A DNA stretch of 64,000 bases, taken from positions 434,001 through 498,000 of the forward strand of contig JAWKIO010000006.1 of NCBI GenBank assembly GCA_041394265.1. The letters run 5' to 3'. The first letter of the stretch is position 1; the number at the start of each line of letters is the position of its first letter. This document shows, in pieces, positions 1 to 8,726 of the stretch. Below the pieces are notes generated by a model. It was not told the origin of the DNA. It searched no databases and worked only from the letters and a program-made list of their open reading frames with translations. The translations under genes and the position numbers were made by a program. Origin of the DNA: Acidimicrobiales bacterium. Its GTDB lineage: Bacteria > Actinomycetota > Acidimicrobiia > Acidimicrobiales > SZUA-35.

Positions 1-1361
1 GCCCGATCGAGCCGATCCTGGGCGGCGGCGGTCTGCGTGACGATCCGCACGGCGACCTCGTCGCCGCGCTGCACCAGCTCGACCGAGACCGATCCGAGCT
101 CGTCGGGCCGGAGCACGAGGTTGACCTCGTGGCGACCGGGCCCGTTCTGGCGAACGAGGTTCACCGCCTTTTGGACCTGCTCCCACACCTCGCCGTCGAA
201 CTCGGCGGCTCGCGGTGCGGTGACCGGCGTGGCAGCCGCGGGTGCGGGGGTCGAGCGCTGGGATTGGACGCCGGCGGCGCCGTCGACGCGGACGCCATTG
301 GTCGCCGGTTCGGTCGTCGGTCGTGTGGTCTGGCCGGCGGCCGGCGCGGAGTCGACGACGACCGGCGGCTCGTTGCCGGTGTTGGGCTGAGGCGCCGGGT
401 CGCCGCCGTCGTTCGAGGACTGCTCCTGGCTGTTTGCTGCTGCCGCCGGTGCGTCGACGATCGCCTCGGCAATGGAATCGGTAGAGGCCTCTCCCCCGCC
501 GCTGTCGCCGGACGTCTCGACGGCGCCGTCGGGGACGACCTCGCCGACGGCAGCCTGCTCGGTCTCGGTGTCGGGCAGGAGCTGGGCACTCGCCCGGGCC
601 ACCTCGCCCGAGGGCAGGAGGTCCGAGCGACCCGCAGCGTCCTCAAGCATCGCCGCGTCGGCCGAAGGGTCACTGACGTCGGGAGCTTCGACGCGGATCG
701 CGTCGCCGCTGACATCCTGGTCGCCGTCGGCACCGCTCGGCATTGCGGTGTCGGAGGCGTCGACCTCACCGGTGAGCGGTGACGCGTCGCCCGTCGTTTC
801 GACGATGTCGATGGGAGCTACCGAGTCGGTGAGGACCATGACGGCGCCGACGACGGCGGCGGTCGTTGCGTCTACCGACGTGTCGTCGGCCTCGACATCG
901 TCGGGCCCTGCATCGTCGGACACCTGCGCGGCGTCCGTCGTCGTGGTGTCGTCGCTGTCGTTGTCGTCGCTCGCCGATTCGACGTCGTCGTCACGACGGT
1001 CGGGGCGCTCGGCCCGGTCCTGACGATCGGTGCGATCGACCGGGCGAGGCGACTCCCGGCGCTCCGGGCGAGTCGGGTTCTCGGCTCGAACGTCGCGTTC
1101 GCCATCGGCACGGTGACGTTCGACCTGGGCATCGCGTTGCTGTCGAGCAGCGACCAGGGTCGGGTCGGCGGCGTGGCTGGGCACTCGGTCGGAGCGACGG
1201 GCGCCGAGCGAGCGATGCTCGTCGAGCAGGGCTTCGAACGCCGACGACGAGGTGGCGGCACCACCAACGGGAGCGTCGGCACCGGCGCCGCCGAGCAGCA
1301 GTGCCCGGAGCGAGTTCGCCGTCGGCGGCCGAGAGTTGAGGGGATGGTCGAGATTGGTCAT
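1..1361 (-). CDS. fliK: Flagellar hook-length control protein FliK (3' end outside window)
   Basis: FliK is the secreted ruler that sets hook length and switches export from hook to filament substrates. The reading frame is open from an ATG at 1361 to the left edge (453 codons), so the C-terminus is missing. The N-terminal two thirds is a low-complexity, Asp/Ala/Ser/Glu-rich stretch typical of the extended FliK ruler region. Near the edge it enters a folded region with the signature LRPDELGSVSVELVQRGDEV, which matches the Flg_hook C-terminal domain (LxPxxLGxVxVxL). The start overlaps the stop of the upstream murein hydrolase by four bases (ATGA), so the two are probably translationally coupled. 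It is the last gene seen of the long flgB-fliK minus-strand operon. Confidence 0.88.
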   Translation of the reverse strand, partial: MTNLDHPLNSRPPTANSLRALLLGGAGADAPVGGAATSSSAFEALLDEHRSLGARRSDRVPSHAADPTLVAARQQRDAQVERHRADGERDVRAENPTRPERRESPRPVDRTDRQDRAERPDRRDDDVESASDDNDSDDTTTTDAAQVSDDAGPDDVEADDTSVDATTAAVVGAVMVLTDSVAPIDIVETTGDASPLTGEVDASDTAMPSGADGDQDVSGDAIRVEAPDVSDPSADAAMLEDAAGRSDLLPSGEVARASAQLLPDTETEQAAVGEVVPDGAVETSGDSGGGEASTDSIAEAIVDAPAAAANSQEQSSNDGGDPAPQPNTGNEPPVVVDSAPAAGQTTRPTTEPATNGVRVDGAAGVQSQRSTPAPAAATPVTAPRAAEFDGEVWEQVQKAVNLVRQNGPGRHEVNLVLRPDELGSVSVELVQRGDEVAVRIVTQTAAAQDRLDR

Positions 1362-2434
1362 GCGGCGTTGGCACTCCAGATCGCTTGGACTTGACGGACG
1401 TAGCGTTGGGTTTCGTCGAACGGTGGGATGCCGCCGTACTTGGCGACATTCCCGGGTCCGGCGTTGTAGGCGGCCAGAGCGAGCGAGATGCTCCCGAACT
1501 GGTCGAGGTTCTGACGCAGGTACTGGGCGGCACCGTCGATCGACGAGGCGGGGTCGGTCGGATCGACGCCAAGGCCGGCGGCGGTGGCGGGCATGAACTG
1601 CATGAGGCCGACGGCGCCGGCGGGACTGACGGCATCGGGGTCGAAGTTCGACTCGACCTGGGCGACAGCGGCCAGGAGCGCCGGATCGATGTCCCAGCGA
1701 TTGCCCGCTTCCACGAACAGCGCCTGCAGCTCCTCGGGTCCGAAGGATCGATCGGCGTCGAGCGAGGTCCACGTGGCTCCGGACGGTCGCTGGGTGTCCA
1801 CGACGCGCCGGATCGTGGTGATCGGGCGGTCGATCTCCTCGACCTTGACGACCTCGCCGGACCGCGGCGCGTGCACCATCTTGTTGTCGCCGAGGTAGAT
1901 GGCGACGTGATTGACGGGTTCGCCGAACGCCAGCAGGTCCCCGGGGAGCGCATCGTCGATCGACCCCACTTCGATGCCCATCGTCGCCTGGTCACGGCTG
2001 ACTCTCGGCATGTCGACCCCGATCTCCCGGAACGCGGTGCGGACCAGAGCCGAGCAGTCGATCCCCGTCTCGGGATCGTTGCCGCCCCAGAGGTAGGGGG
2101 TGCCGAGGTGATCCAGCGCCCCGAGTACGACGCCGTCGCCCAGATTGCGTTGCTGCGGTGTGGCGGTCGTGAGTGCGGCCAGCTGTGCCGTGTCCAGCGT
2201 GAGTGGTGCCGTGCTGTCGGCCTCGGTCGACGGTGCGGCCGCCGTCTCGGCGGTCGCGGTGGCGTCGGCCAGTGCGGCTGCGAAGACCTGCGCAGCCCGC
2301 TGCGCCGCAGCCCTGCCGTTGGCACTCGGTGTGGTCGCGGGCGCGTTGGCTCCCCCGCTGGCGGTACCAGCGGCGTTCGCCATCACGGCAAGCGTCTCGA
2401 CTCCTCTGCGGAGCTCGGCCAATCCGACGGTCAT
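1358..2434 (-). CDS. Bifunctional murein hydrolase: NlpC/P60 peptidase plus lytic transglycosylase
   Basis: A 358-residue protein with two peptidoglycan-cutting domains. Residues 1-95 are an Ala/Thr-rich leader with no clear signal peptide. Residues 98-190 form an NlpC/P60 endopeptidase with the Cys127 nucleophile (GIDCSALVR), His176 (NHVAIYLGD) and His188. Residues 245-350 form an SLT lysozyme-like domain with catalytic Glu261 (QVESNF), the GLMQFMPATA motif and the AYNAGPGNV motif. Its place between fliJ and fliK suggests it opens the wall for the rod, the job done by FlgJ in proteobacteria. Lack of a signal peptide would fit export through the flagellar apparatus; this is inference. It starts just after the fliJ stop and overlaps fliK by four bases. 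Confidence 0.9.
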   Translation of the reverse strand: MTVGLAELRRGVETLAVMANAAGTASGGANAPATTPSANGRAAAQRAAQVFAAALADATATAETAAAPSTEADSTAPLTLDTAQLAALTTATPQQRNLGDGVVLGALDHLGTPYLWGGNDPETGIDCSALVRTAFREIGVDMPRVSRDQATMGIEVGSIDDALPGDLLAFGEPVNHVAIYLGDNKMVHAPRSGEVVKVEEIDRPITTIRRVVDTQRPSGATWTSLDADRSFGPEELQALFVEAGNRWDIDPALLAAVAQVESNFDPDAVSPAGAVGLMQFMPATAAGLGVDPTDPASSIDGAAQYLRQNLDQFGSISLALAAYNAGPGNVAKYGGIPPFDETQRYVRQVQAIWSANAA

Positions 2435-2437
2435 GAC

Positions 2438-2872
2438 TCAGGCGTGGCTCGTGGATCGGCGGGACATCGACAACTCTTCGATCAACGCCTCTTCCGCCTT
2501 GGCCGCCTCGATCGCGGCTTCCTCGGTGAGACGGTCGACCATCTTCTCGAGCGAGTTCGCCCGCTGCCGCTCGGCCTGCCACGTGGCGTACTCAGCCTCC
2601 AGATCGGCCATCGAAGCGTCGAGCAGGGCCCGGCGATGCGCCGAGGCGCGGAGGCCGCTCTCGACCAGGAGGCGGCCGAACTGGACGGTGGCGAGGTCGA
2701 GACGCTCGCCGGTCGCGGTCGGCGCTGCGAGCTGGGCTTCGGCCGCTTCGAGCTCGCGTCGGTTGGCCTCGACGGTGCGCCGCGCCTCGGCGACGACGGC
2801 CCGCTGCTGCTCTTCTTTGCGGCTCTGCATCTTGAAGATGCGCTTCATACGTTTGGTCTTTGCGTTGCTCAT
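2438..2872 (-). CDS. fliJ: Flagellar export protein FliJ
   Basis: A 144-residue, highly charged, Ala/Glu/Arg-rich protein predicted to be almost entirely coiled coil, beginning with basic residues (SNAKTKRMKRIFKMQ) as FliJ proteins do. FliJ binds in the centre of the FliI hexamer and activates FlhA for export. The family is poorly conserved in sequence, so the call rests on size, coiled-coil composition and its position directly after fliI. The ATG at 2872 has a purine-rich stretch (GGAGACCCCC) upstream. Confidence 0.8.
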   Translation of the reverse strand: MSNAKTKRMKRIFKMQSRKEEQQRAVVAEARRTVEANRRELEAAEAQLAAPTATGERLDLATVQFGRLLVESGLRASAHRRALLDASMADLEAEYATWQAERQRANSLEKMVDRLTEEAAIEAAKAEEALIEELSMSRRSTSHA

Positions 2873-2928
2873 GGGGGGTCTCCTCGGGGTGGAGGTGTTT
2901 TCGTGTGGGGGTCGTTGGTGGCGCTGGC

Positions 2929-4260
2929 TCAGCCGGTGGGTCCACCGACGGCAGCGAGCAGTGCGGCCAGTTCCTGCCAGGCGCCGTTGCGATCGCTCAA
3001 CTGGTGGAGTGGCTGTTGGAGGAAGTTGGTGGTCGCCGGGCGCAGGGCGATCGCTCGGTCGATCTCGGCGCTGCTGCCGGGCGAGTACGCGCCGACCTCG
3101 ATGAGATCTCGAGCCTCGTCGAACACCGCCATGGCCTGGCGAATGTCCTGGGCGAGCTGGTTCTGCTCGACGGTGTTGACGCCCCCGGCGACCCGGCTGG
3201 CCGAGGCGAGAATGTCGATGCTCGGGAAGTGACCGGCGTTGGCCAGCCGGCGAGACAGTGAGATGTGACCGTCGAGAATGGACCGGGCGGCGTCGCCGAT
3301 CGGATCGTTCAGGTCGTCGCCTTCGACCAACACGGTGTAGAAGCCCGTGATGGAGCCCCGGGCCGACGTGCCGGCGCGTTCGAGCAAGGTCGGCAGCAAG
3401 CCGAACACCGAGGGCGTGTAGCCCCGGGCGGTGGGGACCTCGCCGGCCGACAGACCGATTTCGCGCTGGGCCATGGCGAAGCGAGTGAGGCTGTCCATCA
3501 ACAGCATCACGTCGCTACCTTCGTCACGGAACCACTCGGCGATGCGGGTGGCGAGGAAGGCGGCGTTGCGTCGGACGAGGGCGGGCTCGTCCGACGTCGC
3601 CACGATGATGACGGCCTCCTTGCGACCCTCGGGACCAAGGTCGTTCTCGAGGAACTCACGAACCTCACGACCCCGCTCGCCGACGAGGGCCAGCACCTTG
3701 ATCGGCGCTTCGGTCCCGCGCAGCAGCATCGAGAGCAGGCTCGACTTGCCGACACCGGAGCCGGCGAGGATGCCGACTCGCTGACCTCGGCCGCACGACA
3801 GCATCGTGTCGATGGCGCGGACGCCGACCTGAAGCGGTTCGGTGACACGGGGTCGGTCCATGGCCGACGGCGGATCGAGGTGGATCGGCACCCGATCGGC
3901 GACGCTGAGCGGCGGGCCACCGTCGATCGGATTCCCCTGCCCGTCGATGACTCGGCCGAGGAGACCGTGCCCCACCGGGGCGAGGAGCTGGCGGCCGAGA
4001 CCACGAACGGTTTCGCCGACAGCGCGGCCTCGCAGGTGGCCGTAGGGCAAGACGGTGGCAGCGGTCTCGTCGAGGGCCACGACCTCACCGATCACCGGTT
4101 CGGTCGGTCCACGATCGTCGCCCATCAGGACGAGGTCACCGATGCCAACGTCGATTCCGGCCACCTCGGCGTGGAGCCCGAGCACTCGCATGAGCGTGCC
4201 GGTCTTCACCGGACGGGCAGCCTCTCGCAACATCGTCGGCGACGCACTCAAGCCCAGCAT
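2929..4260 (-). CDS. fliI: Flagellum-specific ATPase FliI
   Basis: FliI is the cytoplasmic hexameric ATPase that helps deliver substrates to the flagellar type III export gate. The 443-residue product has a beta-barrel N-terminal region, Walker A at about 166-173 (AGSGVGKSS), the family signature ALVGERGREVREF at 191-203, Walker B ending at Asp256 (VMLLMDSLTRFA) and the GYTPSVFGLLPTLLERAG motif specific to FliI and its type III relatives. Length is normal. Its start shares one base with the fliH stop (TGATG), which implies translational coupling. Confidence 0.97.
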   Translation of the reverse strand: MLGLSASPTMLREAARPVKTGTLMRVLGLHAEVAGIDVGIGDLVLMGDDRGPTEPVIGEVVALDETAATVLPYGHLRGRAVGETVRGLGRQLLAPVGHGLLGRVIDGQGNPIDGGPPLSVADRVPIHLDPPSAMDRPRVTEPLQVGVRAIDTMLSCGRGQRVGILAGSGVGKSSLLSMLLRGTEAPIKVLALVGERGREVREFLENDLGPEGRKEAVIIVATSDEPALVRRNAAFLATRIAEWFRDEGSDVMLLMDSLTRFAMAQREIGLSAGEVPTARGYTPSVFGLLPTLLERAGTSARGSITGFYTVLVEGDDLNDPIGDAARSILDGHISLSRRLANAGHFPSIDILASASRVAGGVNTVEQNQLAQDIRQAMAVFDEARDLIEVGAYSPGSSAEIDRAIALRPATTNFLQQPLHQLSDRNGAWQELAALLAAVGGPTG

Positions 4261-4949
4261 CAGCGGCCTCCTGCGGTCCGGCCGGAGGTGCCCCGCGACG
4301 TGATGCCGAGGACATCGGCGACGCGACCGAGGGCGGCGTCGATCTGGCCATCGATGCGGGCCGCGCCGGCGTCGACGATGGCACCACCACGGCCGATGGT
4401 GGGGTCGGCGACCACCTCGTAGTCGGCACCGATCAGTACGGCGCCGACGTCGCCGAGCATCTCGGCGTCGGCCGGGTTGAGTCGGACGACGACCGAGGTG
4501 CGGCGCGGGATGAAATCGAAGCAGCGGCGGATGGCGTCGAGACCAGGATCGTCGGCGGTGTGGATCTCGCGATCGAGGATGAGTTGGGTGAGGTCGAACG
4601 CGAGGTGCAGCGCATCGTCGGAGAGGTCGGCGGCCACCCGACGGTCGGTCTCGGCCAGCTGGGCGATCGCGTCGGCCATGGCCGACGCCGAGGCGTTGAC
4701 CTGGTCGCGCAAGGTCTGATTGGCGGCCTCGGCCGCCAATGCTCCGGCCTCGAAGCCCTCGCGGTAGCCGCTGTCGTAGCCGTCCTCGGCCGACGCGAGG
4801 CGAACGGCTTCGAGGTGTTCGGCCCAGGCGCCGGTCGGCTCGATCATGGCGTCGGGCGCCGGAGCGAACAGGTCGGCGACGGGCAGCGAGGCCACGTCGA
4901 CGGCATCGCTCGATCGGCGCACGGTGAAGACGGAGTGGTCAGCTGACAA
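4260..4949 (-). CDS. fliH: Flagellar assembly protein FliH
   Basis: FliH is the stator-like negative regulator that tethers FliI to the C-ring and export gate. The 229-residue product has the expected layout: a short variable N-terminus, a central amphipathic region with the YDSGYREGFEAGALAAEA segment (a GxxxG-like helix stretch typical of FliH), and a C-terminal domain similar to V/F-type ATPase subunit E/delta. It overlaps the end of fliG by 11 bases and is coupled to fliI. Identity rests on both the GxxxG-like segment and the fliG-fliH-fliI order. Confidence 0.88.
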   Translation of the reverse strand: MSADHSVFTVRRSSDAVDVASLPVADLFAPAPDAMIEPTGAWAEHLEAVRLASAEDGYDSGYREGFEAGALAAEAANQTLRDQVNASASAMADAIAQLAETDRRVAADLSDDALHLAFDLTQLILDREIHTADDPGLDAIRRCFDFIPRRTSVVVRLNPADAEMLGDVGAVLIGADYEVVADPTIGRGGAIVDAGAARIDGQIDAALGRVADVLGITSRGTSGRTAGGR

Positions 4950-6063
4950 AGTCCGCTCCTCCCCGGTTGATCACGAGTTCGCCCGATTCCTCGAGGCCGG
5001 TGACGACGGCCAAGATCTCGGCCTGGGCCTCTTCGACCTCGGCGATGCGGACCGAACCCATCAGGCTCATCTCGTCGACCAGATTCTCCCTGGCCCGAGA
5101 CGACAGGTTGTTGAGGAACAGATCGCGCACGACGGGGTCGACGCCCTTGAGCGCCATCGGCAAACGGTTCGCATCGACATTGCGCAGCACCATCTGGATC
5201 TGGCGATCGTTGAGGATGCGCATGTCGTCGAAGACGAACAGCTTGCCCTTGACCTCTTTGCCCAGATCCGGATCGACGGAGTTGAGGCCTTCGATGACCT
5301 TCTCCTGCAGGGTCTTGTCCAGCCGGGTCAACAGCTCGACGAGGGTGTCGGTACCGCCGGTCACTTCGAGGAATCGGTTCTCGAGCACCGGCGAGAGGCG
5401 CTCGCGGACGCCGGCTTCGACGCGTGCGAGCGAGGTGCTCGTGACCTGGTCGAGCGTCGCCAGGCGCACGCCGATCTCGGCCACCAGGGCCTCGTCGATC
5501 GAATCGAGGATCGCCGAGGCAAAGTCCGGCGACAGGTGCGAGATGACGAGGGCGATCGTCTGCGGATGCTCCATCGACAGGTGGAAGGCGATGACGTCGG
5601 GCGGAAGTGCGTCGAGGAACTGGAACGGGACCGACGGCGCCGTCTCGTCGAGCTCGGACAGGATCTCCCGGGCGCGGCGCTTGCCGAGGTTGGTGACCAG
5701 GTACTCCTTGGCCAACTCGACGTTTGCGATCGGCAGCGGCTTGTCGCCGTTCGCGAGCCGGGTGAACTCCTTGAGGATGGAGTTCGCCATGGGCATGTCG
5801 ACGCTGCCGAGGCCGGCCAGCTCGCGAATGACCATGGCCACTTCGTGCTGTTCGAGCCCGCGCAGGAGGGGGCCCGACTTGTCGATCCCGAGCTTGAGGA
5901 TGAGGATCGCGGCCTTGCGGGCGCCGGAGAGGCCCGAGAGGTCGTCGATCCCGCGTGCCGCCAGCGCAGCAGCGGTCGAAGCCGAGCCTGCGGGGATTGG
6001 ACTTGCCGAGGGAAGGGCCGAGCTGGTGCTCACCGACGGTGTGGAGGTGTCGGCAGGGCTCAT
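4939..6063 (-). CDS. fliG: Flagellar motor switch protein FliG
   Basis: FliG forms the top of the C-ring; its C-terminal helix carries the charged residues that work against MotA. Length from the chosen start is 374 residues. Residues after about 35 match FliG throughout: LSGARKAAILILKLG in the N-terminal domain, the EHPQTIALVISHLSP signature of the middle domain, and FVFDDMRILNDRQIQMVLRNVD with LSSRARENLVDEM in the C-terminal domain. I start at the ATG at 6063, which overlaps the fliF stop as ATGA; an in-frame start at 6090 would lie inside fliF. The N-terminal 30 residues are a Ser/Thr/Pro/Ala-rich extension not typical of FliG. Confidence 0.96.
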   Translation of the reverse strand: MSPADTSTPSVSTSSALPSASPIPAGSASTAAALAARGIDDLSGLSGARKAAILILKLGIDKSGPLLRGLEQHEVAMVIRELAGLGSVDMPMANSILKEFTRLANGDKPLPIANVELAKEYLVTNLGKRRAREILSELDETAPSVPFQFLDALPPDVIAFHLSMEHPQTIALVISHLSPDFASAILDSIDEALVAEIGVRLATLDQVTSTSLARVEAGVRERLSPVLENRFLEVTGGTDTLVELLTRLDKTLQEKVIEGLNSVDPDLGKEVKGKLFVFDDMRILNDRQIQMVLRNVDANRLPMALKGVDPVVRDLFLNNLSSRARENLVDEMSLMGSVRIAEVEEAQAEILAVVTGLEESGELVINRGGADFVS

Positions 6064-7667
6064 GCGATCGGCTCCCGTTCGCTCAGCCACAGGCGGAGCA
6101 GGTCGGCAACCTCATCGGGCTGGTTCTCGATCAGTTCGAAGATGTCGGCCTCGCGCTCGGCGATCTCGGCCTTGGCCGCCTCGATCTCGGCCTGGGTCTC
6201 TTCGGCGGTCGGCAGCGCTGCGAGGTCGACACCGTTCAGGTCGATCGACTCGATCACGTTGTCCTTCTTGCCCTTGCGGAGCATCAGGATCGAGAAGACG
6301 ACGATGACCAGAGCGATGAGGGCCGTTGCACCGGTACGGATGAGGCCGATCAGGCTCTCGGTGCCCTGGGCCGACGCCGCCTCTTCCAGCGCCAGCGCCT
6401 CGGCTTCGGCAGCGGCGGTGTCGAACGGCAGGGCCTGCACGGCGACCACATCGCCACGAGCGGCCTGCACACCGACGGCGGCGCCGACGAGGTTCTCGAA
6501 GTTGGTCAGCGATGCTGCATCGTCGAGCCCGGCCTCCGCCAGCACGGTCTGGTCGAGCACGACCGCGACGGAGACCGACGTCGGCGTACCGGGCGCTTCG
6601 GTCCGCGTGGTGACGGTCTCGTCGTACAGGTACGCGTTGTCCGCCTCACGGAGGCGGTAGTAGAGCTCGTTGCCCTCGGCGATCGTCACCGGGTCGACGA
6701 GGTTGTCCTCGGTGCCGAGAAGTCCGGTGTCGAGCTGATCGTTGGGAGCGATGTAGTCCTCGGCGCGGGTGGTGTCGCTCTCGATGACCTGGACACCGTT
6801 GGCGTCGAGGACCGGCGTGCGCTGCCGGGTCTCGGACTGGCTCTGGCTGAAGTCGAGGGCCGCCGTGACCGTGACCCGCGCGTTCCCCGGACCGACGACA
6901 CCTTCGAGCATGGCCTGCACCTTCGCTTCGAGCGCGTTCTGGTACTCGGTAGCGATGTCCATCGACGAGCCACCGGCCACACCGCCAACGCCACCGGTCA
7001 CCCCGGGTGCGGCGTAGACGTTGCCGGCCGTGTCGCTCACGGCAACGTTCTCGGGCGTCAGGCCCTCGACCGATCCGGTGACGATCGCGATGATGGTCTG
7101 GACCTCGGAGTCGGTGAGTCGGCCCGAGCCCAGGTTCACCGAGACGGTGGCCTTCGAGTACACCTCGTCGTTGGAGAACAGGTCGGCCTCGGGCATCACG
7201 ATGCTGACCCGGGAGGTCTTCACTGCGTCCATCCCATTGATGGTCTTTTCGAGCTCACCCTGCAGCGCCCGCTGATAGCCGGTGCGCTGATCGAACTCCG
7301 AGGTGGTGAAGCCGTTCTGGTCGAGGATCTCCCAGCCTTCGGGGCCGGAGCTGACACCGGCCTGGCTGAGTGCGATCCGCGTGGCATTCACCTGGTCGAC
7401 GGGCACGTAGATGGATCGACCATCAGGCCCGAGCTCGTAGGGCACACCAATGGTGGTGAGCTCGGTCGTGATCTCCGCTGCGGTGCCCGAGTCGAGGCCG
7501 CCGTAGAGGAAGCCCATCTGGGTACCGCCGCCGAGCGTCGACAGGAAATAGATCACGGCGAGTGTGGCGAAGAAGGCGCCGCCGAGCTGTAGACGCTGTT
7601 GCATGGTCATCCGGCTGATCGAGGCGCCGACACCGTCCTTGACGGCAACGATGGAGGTTCCAGCCAT
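6060..7667 (-). CDS. fliF: Flagellar MS-ring protein FliF
   Basis: FliF builds the membrane MS-ring on which FliG assembles. The 535-residue product has a first membrane helix at about 28-46 (GGAFFATLAVIYFLSTLGG), the secretin-like ring-building domains (YGGLDSGTAAEI, ALQGELEKTINGMDAVKTSRVSI, ASVSVNLGSG-like TVSVNLGSGRL), and a second membrane helix near 440-462 (LIALVIVVFSILML) followed by a cytoplasmic tail that should bind FliG. It lies one base downstream of fliE and overlaps fliG by four bases. Confidence 0.97.
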   Translation of the reverse strand: MAGTSIVAVKDGVGASISRMTMQQRLQLGGAFFATLAVIYFLSTLGGGTQMGFLYGGLDSGTAAEITTELTTIGVPYELGPDGRSIYVPVDQVNATRIALSQAGVSSGPEGWEILDQNGFTTSEFDQRTGYQRALQGELEKTINGMDAVKTSRVSIVMPEADLFSNDEVYSKATVSVNLGSGRLTDSEVQTIIAIVTGSVEGLTPENVAVSDTAGNVYAAPGVTGGVGGVAGGSSMDIATEYQNALEAKVQAMLEGVVGPGNARVTVTAALDFSQSQSETRQRTPVLDANGVQVIESDTTRAEDYIAPNDQLDTGLLGTEDNLVDPVTIAEGNELYYRLREADNAYLYDETVTTRTEAPGTPTSVSVAVVLDQTVLAEAGLDDAASLTNFENLVGAAVGVQAARGDVVAVQALPFDTAAAEAEALALEEAASAQGTESLIGLIRTGATALIALVIVVFSILMLRKGKKDNVIESIDLNGVDLAALPTAEETQAEIEAAKAEIAEREADIFELIENQPDEVADLLRLWLSEREPIA

Positions 7668-7668
7668 G

Positions 7669-7977
7669 TCAGACCTGCATTCTCATGATCTCGTTGAATG
7701 CCTCGACGGCCCGGTTGCGCACGGCAACGGTCACCTCGGTCATCAACTGGGCTTCGGTCGTCGCCATCATGAAGTCGCTGATGGACGACAGGTCGCCGGT
7801 GGCGGCAGCTCGCGACGCCGCATCAGCGCGACGTTCGGCCGCACCGAGGGAATCGAGCGCACCGCCGATCTGGTCGGCGATGCTCGTGTCGGACGACTCG
7901 GCCGCTGCCGCGTACCGGGCGGATTCGACCCGACCACCGAGTCCGGCGACGCTCACGCCGCCTACGGGGCTGATCAC
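7669..7977 (-). CDS. fliE: Flagellar hook-basal body complex protein FliE
   Basis: FliE joins the MS-ring to the rod. The 102-residue product ends with the diagnostic block FMMATTEAQLMTEVTVAVRNRAVEAFNEIMRMQV, which is the FliE C-terminus. The start is a GTG at 7977 whose G is the last base of the flgC TAG stop, so the genes are coupled. Size matches the family (about 100 residues). Confidence 0.94.
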   Translation of the reverse strand: MISPVGGVSVAGLGGRVESARYAAAAESSDTSIADQIGGALDSLGAAERRADAASRAAATGDLSSISDFMMATTEAQLMTEVTVAVRNRAVEAFNEIMRMQV

Positions 7978-8381
7978 TAGCGGCCCCCGATCTCGAGTGC
8001 TCGACGGTACGCGTCCCGAGCCCGCTCGAAGGCGGACACGTTCGCTTGGTACGCCCGCTGGGCGATCAGCATGTGGGTCATCTGGTCGGAAAGACTCATG
8101 TCGGGAGCTCGCACCATTCCTTCGGCGTCGGCGAGTGGGTGGGTGGGGTCGTAGATGGTGATGCCTTCGGGGTTGCCGAAGCGGGCTTCGGTCACGACGG
8201 CGCCTGCGGGTTTGCCATTGCGGGAGGCGGAGGACACCACGACCATGCGTTCCTGATACGCAGCTTCATCAGTGCTGCGGATCGTGTTCACGTTGGCGAT
8301 GTTGTCCGAGACGGCGTCGAGCCAGGTCTGGTAGACGTCCATGCCGGACGTCGAGATGCCGAGGCTGCGGAAGATCTCCAT
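7977..8381 (-). CDS. flgC: Flagellar basal-body rod protein FlgC
   Basis: FlgC is a proximal rod subunit. The 134-residue product begins MEIFRSLGISTSGMDVYQTWLDAVSDNIAN, the rod-protein N-terminal helix with the SDNIANVNT signature, and ends with the C-terminal helix MLIAQRAYQANVSAFERARDAYRRALEIG. The central insert is short, as in FlgC. It starts four bases after the flgB stop. Confidence 0.96.
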   Translation of the reverse strand: MEIFRSLGISTSGMDVYQTWLDAVSDNIANVNTIRSTDEAAYQERMVVVSSASRNGKPAGAVVTEARFGNPEGITIYDPTHPLADAEGMVRAPDMSLSDQMTHMLIAQRAYQANVSAFERARDAYRRALEIGGR

Positions 8382-8384
8382 CGA

Positions 8385-8726
8385 CTACGACCAGGTCGCT
8401 CGGAGTTGGCGGTACTGGGCGTTCAGTGCCTCGGTCACCAGCTGCTGGTGGAGGTTGTTCTCCTCGAGGGCGGTGATCTCGTGGTCGAGACGGACGTTGT
8501 TGCCGTCGAAGCGGGTGGGATCGAGCGAGATCGAATGGGTCACCCCGGCGCGTTCGGGTCGGCCGTCCTGGATCGCACGGCGCAGCGACGCTGCGAAGTC
8601 GACCTCCTGGGCGAGGTAGCCCGGGGTCTCGACGTTCGAGATGTTGTTCTCGTGCGCCTGGCGCTGGACGTCGAGTCCGCGCAGTGCTGCTCCGAGCGTC
8701 TGGGTGGTGAGGTCGCTGATGAACAC
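8385..8726 (-). CDS. flgB: Flagellar basal-body rod protein FlgB
   Basis: FlgB is a proximal rod subunit. From a GTG start at 8726 the product is 113 residues: ISDLTTQTLGAALRGLDVQRQAHENNISNVETPGYLAQEVDF carries the rod-family N-terminal motif (NNISNVETPGY), and EENNLHQQLVTEALNAQYRQLR is the C-terminal helix. I chose 8726 because AAAGGAG lies 7 bases upstream on the minus strand; a longer frame to 8795 adds 23 unlike residues. This is the first gene of the flgB-fliK operon. Confidence 0.93.
   Translation of the reverse strand: MFISDLTTQTLGAALRGLDVQRQAHENNISNVETPGYLAQEVDFAASLRRAIQDGRPERAGVTHSISLDPTRFDGNNVRLDHEITALEENNLHQQLVTEALNAQYRQLRATWS

Noticed and set aside
1385..3232. 615-codon plus-strand reading frame
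   Set aside because: It is the complement of the murein hydrolase, fliJ and part of fliI, all of which have strong family motifs; a long shadow frame is expected in GC-rich DNA.
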